Source: JBFLYH01 sp964630235
GTDB lineage: Bacteria > Oederibacteriota > JAAXVQ01 > JAUVAV01
Reading direction: 5' to 3'
NCBI GenBank assembly: GCA_964630235.1
Contig: CAZVUO010000001.1
Location: 248,001-312,000, forward strand
Length of the DNA stretch: 64,000 nt
The position numbers and the translations under genes were made by a program. Shown here piece by piece: positions 10,601 to 22,600 of this stretch (its first letter is position 1; each line of letters starts with the position of its first letter). Under the pieces are notes generated by a model. The model ran no database searches and was not told the origin of the DNA. It was given only the letters and a program-made list of their open reading frames with translations.

Positions 10601-13600
10601 GGGACCGTTGGGCCGTGCCATAGGTGTCCTGTGAATACCAGGTCTCCGTGGTGCTGTAGGCATTGACCGAACTGGTGAAGGTGTTCAAGCCGCTCCAGCG
10701 GTCCACGGTGACGGTGGTGTTGGAATCGCGCGTGGCGCCCAGACCAAAGTTGTTCACACTGTGCGAGCGTTCGGCCACGCCGTAGGAGTCCGATGCATAC
10801 CACGTTTCGGTCCGGCCGTAGGCGTTGGTCGCGTTGGTGTAGGTGTTCAGACCGTTCCAGCGGTCCGCCGTAATCGTCGTGTTCGTGTCGCGGCTGGCGC
10901 CCAGCCCGTAGTTATTCACGCTGTGCGACCGTTCCGCCACGGCATACGTATCCTGGCTGTACCACGTTTCCGTCGTGCCATAGGCGTTGACGCCTACGGT
11001 AAACGTGTTCAGGCCGTTCCAGCGGTCCGCGGTGATGGTGGACGTGGTGTCGCGGGTCGCGCCCAGCCCGTAATGGTTGATGCTGTGCGACCGCTCCGCC
11101 ACGGCATACGTATCCTGGCTGTACCACGTTTCCGTCGTGCCATACGCATTGCTGGCGATGGTGTAGTCATTGAGGCCGTCCCACCGGTCCGCGGTGACAG
11201 TCGTGTTCGTGTCGCGCGTCGCGCCCAGGCCAAAGTTGCTCAGACTGTGCGACCGTTCCGCCACGCCGTACGTGTCCTGCGAATACCAGGTCTCGGTCGT
11301 GCTATAGGCGTTGACGGCATTGGTGTAGGTGTTCAGGCCGTTCCAGCGGTCCGCCGTGATGGTCGTATTGGTGTCGCGCGTCGCGCCCAGCCCGAAGTTG
11401 TTCAGGCTGTGCGACCGTTCCGCCACGCCGTAGCTGTCCTGCGAATACCAGGTCTCGGTCCGGCCGTAGGCATTGGTCGCGTTGGTGTAGGTGTTCAGGC
11501 CGTTCCAGCGGTCCGCCGTGATCGTCGTATTGGTGTCGCGCGTCGCGCCCAGCCCGAAGTTGTTCAGGCTGTGCGACCGTTCCGCCACGCCGTAGCTGTC
11601 CTGCGAATACCAGGTCTCGGTCCGGCCGTAGGCATTGGTCGCGTTGGTGTAGGTGTTCAGGCCGTTCCAGCGGTCCGCCGTGATCGTCGTATTGGTGTCG
11701 CGCGTCGCGCCCAGCCCGAAGTTGTTCAGGCTGTGCGACCGTTCCGCCACGCCGTAGCTGTCCTGCGAATACCAGGTCTCGGTCCGGCCGTAGGCATTGG
11801 TCGCGTTGGTGTAGGTGTTCAGGCCGTTCCAGCGGTCCGCCGTGATGGTCGTATTGGTGTCACGCGTCGCGCCCAGCCCGAAGTTGTTCAGACTGTGCGA
11901 CCGTTCCGCCACGCCGTAGCTGTCCTGCGAATACCAGGTCTCGGTCACGCCATACGCATTCACGGCATTGGTGTAGGTATTCAGCCCGTTCCAATTGTCG
12001 GCCGTAATGGCCGTGGTGGTGTCGCGGCCGGCGCCGACGCCAAAGTTATTGACGGAATGCGACCGTTCAGCCGTGCCAAAGCTATCCTGCTTGTACCAGG
12101 TCTCGGTCCGTCCGTAGGCGTTGGTGGCCACGGTATAATCGTTCAGTCCGTTCCAGCGGTCCGCCGTGATCGTCGTATTGGTGTCGCGCGTCGCGCCCAG
12201 CCCGAAGTTGTTCAGGCTGTGCGACCGTTCCGCCACGCCGTAGCTGTCCTGGGTGTACCAGGTTTCCGTCGTGCCGTAGGCATTGGTGGCGAAGGTGTAC
12301 GTGTTGAGCCCGCTCCAGCGATCCGCTTGGACCGTGGTGTTGGTGTCGCGCGTCGCGCCCAGCCCAAAGTTGTTCAGGCTGTGCGACCGTTCCGCCACGC
12401 CGTAGCTGTCCTGTGTATACCAGGTTTCCGTCGTGCCATAGGCATTGGTGGCGAAGGTGTAGTCGTTCAAGCCGTTCCAGCGGTCCGCCGTGATGGTCGT
12501 GTTCGTGTCGCGCGTCGCGCCCAGCCCAAAGTTGTTCAGGCTGTGCGACCGCTCGGGAACGCCGTAGGTGTCGCGGGCATACCAGGTTTCGGTCATGCCA
12601 TAGGCGTTGGTGGCCACGGAATATGTATTGAGGCCGTTCCAGGTGTCGGCGGTGACTTGGGTCGTGGTGTCGCGCGTCGCGCCCAGACCATAATTATTGA
12701 CCGTATGGGTGCGTTCCGTGACGCCATATGAATCTTGCGTAAACCAGGTCTCGGTCATGCCGTAGGCGTTGGTGCCGATGGAGTAGTCGTTCAACCCGTT
12801 CCAGCGATCCGCGGTGATGACCGTGTTCGTGTCCCGCGTGGCCCCGATGCCGAAATTGTTCAGGCTGTGGGACCGCTCCGCCACGCCATACGTATCGTCC
12901 GTGTACCAGGTCTCGGTCATGCCGTACGCGTTCACGGCGTGGGTGTATTCATTCAGGCCGTCCCACCGGTCCGCCTGGATGGTGGTATTCGTGTCACGGG
13001 ATGCGCCGATGCCAAAATTGTTGAGGCTGTGCGACCGCTCCGCCACGCCGTACGTGTCCTCCGAATACCAGGTTTCCGTGATGCCGTATGCATTGCTGGC
13101 AAAGGTATACTCATTCAGGCCGTCCCACCGGTCCGCCTGGATGGTGGTCGTGGTGTCGCGGGTCGCGCCCAGACCAAAGTTGTTCAAACTGTGCGACTGC
13201 TCCGCCACGCCGTACGTGTCCTGCGAATACCAGGTCTCCGTCGTACCGTAGGCATTGGTGGCAAACGTGTACTCGTTTAAACCGTCCCACCGGTCCGCGG
13301 TGATGACCGTGTTCGTGTCCCGCGTGGCTCCGATGCCGAAATTGTTCACCGCATGCGACCGCTCCGCCACGCCGTACGTGTCCTGTGAATACCAGGTCTC
13401 GGTCATGCCGTAGACATTGGTCGCGATGGTGTAATCGTTCAGACCGTCCCACCGGTCCGCGGTAATGACCGTGTTGGTGTCCCGCGTGGCCCCGATGCCG
13501 TAGTTGTTCACCGCATGCGACCGCTCCGCCACGCCGTACGTGTCCTGCGAATACCAGGTCTCGGTCACACCGTAGGCGTTTTGAGAGATCGTATAATCAT

Positions 13601-16600
13601 TCAGGCCGTCCCACCGGTCCGCGGTAATGACCGTGTTGGTGTCCCGCGTCGCGCCCAATCCGTAGTTATTCATCGCGTGCGACCGTTCCGCCACGCCGTA
13701 GGTGTCGTCGGAGTACCAGGTTTCGGTCGTGCCGTAGGCATTGGTGCCGAAGGTGTATTCGTTCAGCCCGTCCCACCGGTCCGCCTGAATGGTCGTCAGG
13801 TTGTCGCGGGTCGCGCCCAGGCCAAAGTTGTTCAGGCTGTGCGACCGCTCCGCCACGCCGTACGTGTCCTGCGAATACCAGGTCTCCGTCGTACCGTAGG
13901 CATTGGTGGCAAACGTGTACTCGTTTAAACCGTCCCACCGGTCCGCCTGAATGGTGGTCATGGTATCCCGCGTCGCGCCCAAGCCGAAGTTATTCACCGC
14001 GTGGGACCGCTCCGCCACGCCATACGTGTCTTCCGAGAACCACGTCTCGGTCATCCCGTAGGCGTTGGTTGCCAGGGTGTACTCATTTAAACCATCCCAC
14101 CGGTCTGCCTGAATGGTCGTAGCGGTATCCCGGGTCGCTCCAATGCCGAAATTGTTCACCGCGTGCGACCGCTCCGCCACGCCGTAGCTGTCCTGTGAAT
14201 ACCAGGTCTCGGTCACGCCATAGGCATTGGTCCCAATGGTGTAATCATTCAACCCATCCCAGCGGTCCGCCGTGATGATGGTGTTGGTGTCCCGCGTGGC
14301 GCCGATGCCGTAGTTGTTCACCGCATGCGACCGTTCCGCCACGCCGTAGGTGTCGTCCGAGTACCAGGTTTCCGTCATGCCGTACGCATTCACGGCATGC
14401 GTGTAATTGTTCAACCCATCCCAGCGATCCGCGTCAATGGTCGTGTTCGTGTCCCGCGTCGCGCCCAACCCGAAATTGTTAAGGGAATGCGAGCGCACCG
14501 CCACCCCGTAGGAATCTTCCGAGAACCAGGTTTCGGTGGTGCCATAGGCATTGGTGCCGAAGGTGTATTCGTTCAGGCCGTCCCACCGGTCCGCCTGAAT
14601 CGTGGTTTGGTTGTCGCGGGTCGCACCCAAGCCGAAGTTGTTCACGGCGTGCGACCGTTCGGCCACGCCGTAGGTGTCTTCCGAGAACCAGGTTTCGGTC
14701 ATGCCATAGGCGTTTACGGCCATGGTATACTCGTTCAAACCGTCCCACCGGTCCGCCTGAATGTCCGTGGTGGTGTCCCGCGTCGCGCCAATACCGAAGT
14801 TGTTCATGGCGTGCGACCGTTCCGCCACGCCGTACGTATCCTGCGAGTACCAGGTCTCGGTCGTGCCATAGACGTTCACGGCATACGTGTAATCATTTAA
14901 GCCGTCCCACCGGTCGGCCGTAATGGTGGTATTCGTGTCCCGGGTGGCGCCGATGCCGAAGTTATTCAGGCTGTGAGAACGTTCGGCCACGCCGTACGTG
15001 TCGTCGGAATACCAGGTCTCGGTCGTGCCGTATGCATTGGTGGCCAGGGTATAGTCGTTCAAGCCGTCCCATTGTCCGGCCTGAATGATGGTGTTGGTGT
15101 CCCGGGTGGCCCCCAGTCCATAGTTATTCACGCTATGGGAACGTTCGGCCACGCCGTAGCTGTCTTGTGTGAACCAGGTTTCAGTCATGCCGTACGCATT
15201 GACGGCCCGGGTATATTCATTCAGGCCGTTCCAGGTATCCACCTGAATCGTCGTGTTGGTGTCGCGCGTCGCGCCCAGACCATAATTATTCAAGCTGTGT
15301 GACCGTTCCGCCACGCCGTAGCTGTCCTGGGTATACCAAGTTTCCGTCATGCCATAGGCATTTTCGGCCAGCGTGTGCTCGGTCAATCCATCCCACGTGT
15401 CGGTATCAATGTCCGTGGTCGTATCCCGCGTGGCGCCAATCCCGTAATTATTCAGGCTATGAGACCGGTCCGCGACGCCATAAGAGTCCTCCGTGTACCA
15501 GGTCTCCGTCATGCCGTAATCATTCGTGGCTTTGGTATAGATGTTCAGACCGTTCCAGCGGTTGGCATCAATCTGCGTCGTGGTATCCCGCGTGGCGCCA
15601 ATGCCGAAGTTATTCAGGCTGTGCGAACGCTCGGCCACGCCGTAGCTGTCCGTGGAATACCAGGTCTCCACGGTGCCGTAGGCGCTCTCCGAGAACGTCC
15701 GGATGTTCAAGCCGTTGAAGGTGTTGACCTCCATATTGCCTTCTTTGATCCAGCTGTGCCGCGTCGCACCCAACCCGAAGTTGTTGTTCGTATCCGAGGA
15801 CTTGGCCACGCCGTACGCGGCGTCGTCATACCACGTTTCCACGGTGCCGTACGCGCTTTCCGAGAACGTCCGGATGTTCAGGCCGTTCCAGGTATTGACC
15901 TCCATATTGCCCTTGGAAATCCAGCTGTGCCGCGTCGCGCCCAACCCGAAGAAGTTATTCGTATCCGAAGAGTGGGCCACACCGTAATCCTTGTCATCGT
16001 ACCAGGTTTCGACGGTGCCGTAGGCGCTCTCCGAGAACGTCCGGATGTTCAGGCCGTTCCAGGTGTTGACCTCCATATTGCCCTTGGAAATCCAGCTGTG
16101 CCGCGTCGCGCCCAACCCGTAATTATTGTTGGTGTCCGAGGACTGCGCCACGCCGTACTGCTGATCTTCATACCACGTCTCAACCGTGCCGTATTCGCTC
16201 TCCGAGAACGTCCGGATGTTCAAGCCGTTCCAGGTGTTGACCTCCAGATTGCCGTCGCTGATCCAGCTGTGCCGGGTCGCCCCCAGCCCGAAGTTGTTGT
16301 TCGTATCCGAGGAACGCGCCACGCCGTAAGACACGTCATCGTACCAAGTTTCGACCGTTCCGTACGCGCTCTCCGAGAAGGTGTGCTGGTTCAAGCCGTT
16401 CCAGGTATTGACTTCCATGTTGCCTTCTTCGATCCAGCTGTGCCGCGTCGCGCCCAACCCGAAGTTGTTGTTCGTATCCGAGGACTTGGCCACGCCATAG
16501 GTTTCGTTTTCATATTGGGTTTCCGTCGTGCCGTACGCGCTTTCGGAGAACGTGCGCTTGTTCAATCCGTTATACGGATCGACTTCCATTTCCCCTTCCT

Positions 16601-19600
16601 TGATCCAGCTGTGCCGGGTCGCCCCCAGTCCGAAGTTGTTGACCGTATCCGAGGCCTTGGCAATGCCGTACTGCGCGTCGTCGTACCAGGTTTCCACCGT
16701 GCCGTACGCGCTCTCCGAGAACGTCCGGATGTTCAGGCCGTTCCAGGTGTTGATCTCCATTTTGCCTTCCTTGATCCAGCTGTGCCGGGTCGCCCCCAGC
16801 CCGAAGTTATTGTTCGTATCCGAAGCCTTGGCCACACCGTGCTGTTTATCTTCGTACCAGGTTTCCACCGTGCCGTACGCGCTCTCCGAGAAGGTGTGCT
16901 GGTTCAAGCCGTTCCAGGTATTGACCGCCATATTCCCGCGCTTAATCCAGCTGTGCTGGGTGGCGCCCAGGCCGAAATTATTATTGGTGTCCGACGCGAC
17001 CGCCACGCCATATTGGGCGTCCTCATACCAAGTCTCCGTGGTTCCGTACTCACTCTCCGAGAACGTCCTCTGGTTCAGGCCGTTCCAGGTGTTGACCTGC
17101 ATGTTGCCTTCTTTGATCCAGCTGTGCCGCGTGGCGATCAATCCGAAATTGTTGTTCGTGTCCGAAGCCTTGGCCACGCCGTACTGGCCGTCGTCGTACC
17201 AGGTCTCGGTCGTGCCGTACGCGCTCTCCGAGAACGTCCGGATATTCAATCCGTTGTAGGTGTTGACCTCCATATTGCCTTCTTTGATCCAGCTGTGCCG
17301 CGTCGCACCCAGGCCGAAGTTGTTGTTCGTGTCCGAAGCCTTGGCCACGCCGTACTGGCCGTCGTCGTACCAGGTCTCGGTCGTGCCGTACGCGCTCTCC
17401 GAGAACGTCCGGATGTTCAAGCCGTTCCAGGTGTTGACCTGCATATTGCCTTCTTTGATCCAGCTGTGCCGCGTCGCGCCCAACCCGAAGTTGTTATTCG
17501 TGTCCGAGGCGACTGCCACGCCAAACTGGCCGTCTTCGTACCAGGTCTCGGTCGTGCCGTACGCGCTCTCCGAGAACGTCCGGATGTTCAAGCCGTTCCA
17601 GGTGTTGACCTGCATATTGCCTTCTTTGATCCAGCTGTGCCGCGTCGCGCCCAACCCGAAGTTGTTGTTCGTGTCCGAGGCGACTGCCACGCCGTACTGG
17701 CCGTCTTCGTACCAGGTCTCGGTCGTGCCGTACGCGCTCTCCGAGAACGTCCGGATGTTCAGGCCGTTCCAGGTGTTGACCTCCATGTTCCCGTTTTTGA
17801 TCCAGCTGTGCCGCGTCGCGCCCAACCCGAAGTTGTTATTCGTGTCCGAGGCCCTGGCCACCCCGTACTGGCCGTCGTCGTACCAGGTCTCGGTCGTGCC
17901 GTACGCGCTCTCCGAGAACGTCCGGATATTGAGGCCGTTGTAGGTGTTGACCTCCATGTTGCCTTCTTTGATCCAGCTGTGCCGCGTCGCGCCCAACCCG
18001 AAGTTGTTGTTCGTGTCCGAGGATTTGGCCACGCCGTACTGGCCGTCTTCGTACCAGGTCTCGGTCGTGCCGTATGCGCTCTCCGAGAACGTCCGGATAT
18101 TGAGGCCGTTGTAGGTGTTGACCTCCATGTTGCCTTCTTTGATCCAGCTGTGCCGCGTCGCGCCCAGGCCGAAGTTGTTCTTGGTATCCGAGGATTTGGC
18201 GACGCCGTGTTCCTCATCGTCGTACCAGGTCTCGGTCGTGCCGTACGCGCTCTCCGAGAAGGTCCGGATATTCAAGCCGTTGAAAGTGTTGACCTCCATG
18301 TTGCCTTCGGAAATCCAGCTGTGCCGTGTCGCGCCCAACCCGAAGTTGTTCTTGGTATCCGAGGATTTGGCGACTCCGTGTTCCTTATCGTCGTACCAGG
18401 TTTCGGTCGTGCCGTACGCGCTCTCCGAGAAGGTCCGGATGTTCAGGCCGTTCCAGGTGTTGACCTCCATGTCGCCGTCTTTGATCCAGCTGTGCCGCGT
18501 CGCGCCCAGGCCGAAGTTGTTGTTCGTATCCGAAGCCTTGGCCACGCCAAACTGGCCGTCTTCGTACCAGGTCTCGGTCGTGCCGTACGCGCTTTCCGAG
18601 AAGGTCCGGATGTTCAAGCCGTTGAAGGTGTTAACTTCCATGTTCCCGTCTTTGATCCAGCTGTGCCGCGTCGCGCCCAGGCCGAAGTTGTTGTTCGTAT
18701 CCGAAGCCTTGGCCACGCCAAACTGGCCGTCTTCGTACCAGGTCTCGGTCGTGCCGTACGCGCTTTCCGAGAAGGTCCGGATGTTCAAGCCGTTGAAGGT
18801 GTTAACTTCCATGTTCCCGTCTTTGATCCAGCTGTGCCGCGTCGCGCCCAGGCCGAAGTTGTTGTTCGTATCCGAAGCCTTGGCCACGCCAAATTGGCTG
18901 TCGTCATACCAGGTTTCAGTCGTGCCGTACGCGCTCTCCGAAAGCGTCCGGATGTTCAGGCCATTGAAGGTGTTGACCTGCAAATTGCCCTCTGCGATCC
19001 AGCTGTGCCGCGTCGCGCCCAGGCCGAAGTTGTTTTTGGTATCCGAGGAGGTGGCCACGCCGTACTGACTGTCTTCGTACTTGGTTTCGGTCGTGCCGTA
19101 GGCGCTCTCGGAAAGGGTGCGCCGGGTCAGACCGTTCCAGGTGTTGACTTCCATATTGCCTTCACTGATCCAGGAATGGCGCGTCGCGCCCAACCCAAAC
19201 TTGTTGTTGGTATCCGACCGCTTGGCCACGCCGTACGCCTCATCTTCATACCAGGTCTCGGTCGTGCCGTAGGCGCTTTCCGATAATGTCCGCTTGTTCA
19301 GTCCGTTGTCGGTATTGACTTCCAGGTTGCCGTCGCCAATCCAGCTGTGCCGCGTCGCGCCCAGGCCGAAGTTGTTGTTCGTGTCCGAAGATTTGGCCAC
19401 GCCAAATTGTTTGTCGTCATACTTTGTCTCGGTCGTGCCATAGGCACTCTCCGAGAACGTGCGGATGTTCAGGCCGTTGAAGGTGTTGACCTGCAGGTTG
19501 CCTTCCTTGATCCAGCTGTGCCGGGAAGCACCCAAACCAAAATTGTTCTTTGTGTCCGAGGCTTTGGCGACCCCGTACTGGCCGTCCTCGTACCAGGTCT

Positions 19601-22600
19601 CGGTGGTGCCGTATTCGCTGCGCGACAGCGTATGCTGATTCAGTCCATTCCAAAGGTTCACCGTGAGATCGCCCTTGCGGATCTGGCTCTGGCGGGTGGA
19701 CCCCAGGCCGAAATAATTTTCGGTTATCGAACTGATGGCCACGCCATAGGTGCCGCCTGCGGTCGTGTCGAATTCAGTCATGGTCATGCCGTACTTGTTC
19801 GCGGCCTTGGTGCGCTTGTTCAAGCCGGTATTGATATCCGCTTCAATCGCCGTGGCGGTGTCCCGCGTAAAGCCAAGACCGAAATTGGTCACCGCCCGGC
19901 TGGAAACCGCAATGCCGTACACCCCGCCCTGCTCCACGTCGTAGTGGGTCTCGGTCTTGCCGTACTCATTCTTGGCAAGGGTATGGCGCGTGAGACCGTG
20001 GCGGGTATCCATTTCCACTTCGTTTTCGGTATACCGGGTCGCCCCCAAACCGTAGTTGTTGCTGATCTGCTGCAGGCTTTCCAGACCGGTCACCGGGTCG
20101 AAATTGGTGCTGTGCGTGGTGCCATAGTTGCTCTTGGACAGACGGTCCGTGGTCATGCCCGTGTCGGAATTGTAGGTGGCCACCGTAAACGACTCGCGGG
20201 AGGCTCCCAACCCGATGGTCGCGATCCGCAGGCTCTCGACCGCATCGCCGTGAATGTCATAGGTGCTGGTGGTCTGTCCCAGACGGTCGGTGGTCACGTT
20301 GGTCTGCAGGCGGCCGTGGCCGTCGTAGGCGTAGTCCTCCGTCACTTTGTACCGTCCGAAAAGCACGCCATAATTGTCATTCTGCTTCTGCTCCTGCACC
20401 AGCGCGTCCCGGTCCATGGTTTTTTCGACCGTGGTCAGCAGATTTTTACTCTTAGAGACCGTCATAAAGCCCTGGTCGTCAAATTCGTTAACCGTGAGGG
20501 TTTCGCGCGAGAACTCGACGCCGTAGTGGTCGGTGCGGAAGGATTCGATCGGCAGACCATCAATATTAAATTTGGTGACCGTGGAGCCGCGCAGATCGGT
20601 CTCCTTGCTCATGGAAAGGAATCCGTCGTTGTCGTACTCGTTCACGGTCCACTGGTCGCGGGCATGGCCGTAGAGGTTGTGCCGGAAGGAAACCGCGACC
20701 AGTTCGTCAATGTTGAACCAGTTCTGGGTGGTCCCGTTCTCATCCTCGGTTTTGCTGTAGACCATGTACGCGTTGGCGTCGTACTCGTAGGTGGTGCGCT
20801 CTTCCCGCGGGAACCCGTATTTCTTCACGCGGCGGCTTTCCTTCATCAGGCCGTCTTTATCAAAGGTATTGTAGGTTGTGCCCCGATCGTCGTCGGTAAT
20901 GCTGCTGACCAGTTCGCCGTTCAGATAATCATAGGTGGTCTTCTTGCGTTTGGGATAACCGTGAATGTCAACCCGTTCGCTTTCCGTCATCAGACCGTCG
21001 TGGTCGAACTTGTTGATCGTGTAACCGCGGCTGTCCGTCTGCCGGCTCTCGGTGAGATCGCCGCCCGCATCGTAAATGTTCTCCACCCAGTGTTCCCGGG
21101 GGAATCCGTGTTTGTTGATGCGGTGGGTCTTCTTGGCTTGCTCGTTCTGGTCAAATTCAGTGATCGTTTCGCCCTTCACGTCCCGGGAAACGCTTTTAAT
21201 TAGAATGCCGTCCTTGTAGGTCCGCTCCTCGTCCGACCGCCGGGGGAATCCGATGGTATTGATGCGCGTGATCTTTTCCGGATCGCCGTGGCTGTTATAG
21301 AAAGTGTGCGTCTCCCCTTTTTTGTCAATCATCAGTGATTGCGACAGCACGCCTTTTTCATACTGGAAATCCGTCTGCTGGGTGCGCCCCCACTTGTCCG
21401 TCTGCAGGGATTGCAGCGGCTTGCCGGCGGCGTTGTACAGGGTCTCGGTCACGCCCATGGGGCCTTCTTCGGTGCTCCTGACCAGGTGCTCGCCCGCATA
21501 TTCATAATCCGTGGTGATGACCTTGCCGTTGTACTTGCTGTAAATGACCTTCTCCGGCTGGTCGCTCTGGGAATCCCGGTAAATGGTGGTCTTGATCCCG
21601 AAGGGGGTAACGGTATAGGACACCCGTTTCCCGTCCTGGGTGGCGCCGTAGGTGGTTACCTCCATCACCCCGCTGTTCTTGATCATGACCTTGCGTTCGG
21701 CCAGCTTGGTTTTCTGGTCGTACTCGGTCAAGGTGCGGCTTTTGTAATCCCGGGTGACGCTGGAAACCATGTTGTTGTTGTCGTCATACGTATATTCCGT
21801 GACTTCGTCCCCAACTTGGCTGCGGATCCGGTTGCCCTTGCCGTCGTAGGCGTAGTCCGTCCGCTGCCCGTTGCTGTCGGTCTTGCTCAACAGGTGGCCT
21901 TTGCCGTCAAAGGTCTTCTTCACCGTATCCGTGAAGACTTTGCCGCCGAAGGAGTACGTGACGTATTCAATCGCCGAAACAACGTTTCCGTTTTCATCCA
22001 AGATATTGCTGATCTTGGTCTTGCGGCCTTCCTCCTCCAGCCCGACGACCCGGCCGGCCTCGTCGTAATACGTCACCTTCTCCTTGGTTTTTGATCCATC
22101 GGCCGGTTTGAGTAATTCACGCCGGGCGGTAATCCGCCCGTCCACGTTGACCTCGTAGGTATAATTGTGCTCGCCGTCCTTGTCCTGCACCCTGACCACG
22201 CGGCCCTGGTCGTCGTAATCCTTGACCGTGATGTCCTCGATCATGCCGCTAGCGGTGGCGACCTGCTTGATCTCCTTCTTTTGCGCCAGAACGCCCTTTT
22301 CGTTCAGGATGTTCTCATAGGTGGTCTTCTGGCCGTTCTCGATCTGTTCCACCATCTGGTCGTTCTCGTATTTCTTGATCGTGATATTTCCCGCCGTGTC
22401 CCGTTCTGTGGTCTGGATCTTCTCCCCTTGCTGGTTGTACAGCGTTTCAATGTCCGTGCGGATGTTGTTCTCGTCAATGCGGGCGACCACTTCGCCGTTC
22501 ACGGGGTCCAGGATCATGCGGTTGGTTTTATTCGTGGCGAGATCGGTTTCGGTGTAGCCGACGGTCTTGCCCTTGTCGTTCTTGACGTAGTTGGTGAATA

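Noticed and set aside
15375..19286. Long plus-strand open frames antisense to the giant B repeats (for example 10761-12731 and 15375-19286)
   Set aside because: They arise because the repeat unit is a multiple of three and GC-rich; the translation is Arg/Val/Pro-rich without a fold, and the sense frame has promoter, ribosome site and terminator.
9450..19545. Regular direct repeats that might be called a CRISPR array or satellite
   Set aside because: Units are 162 and 171 bp, multiples of three, contiguous without spacers, and in frame within one protein.
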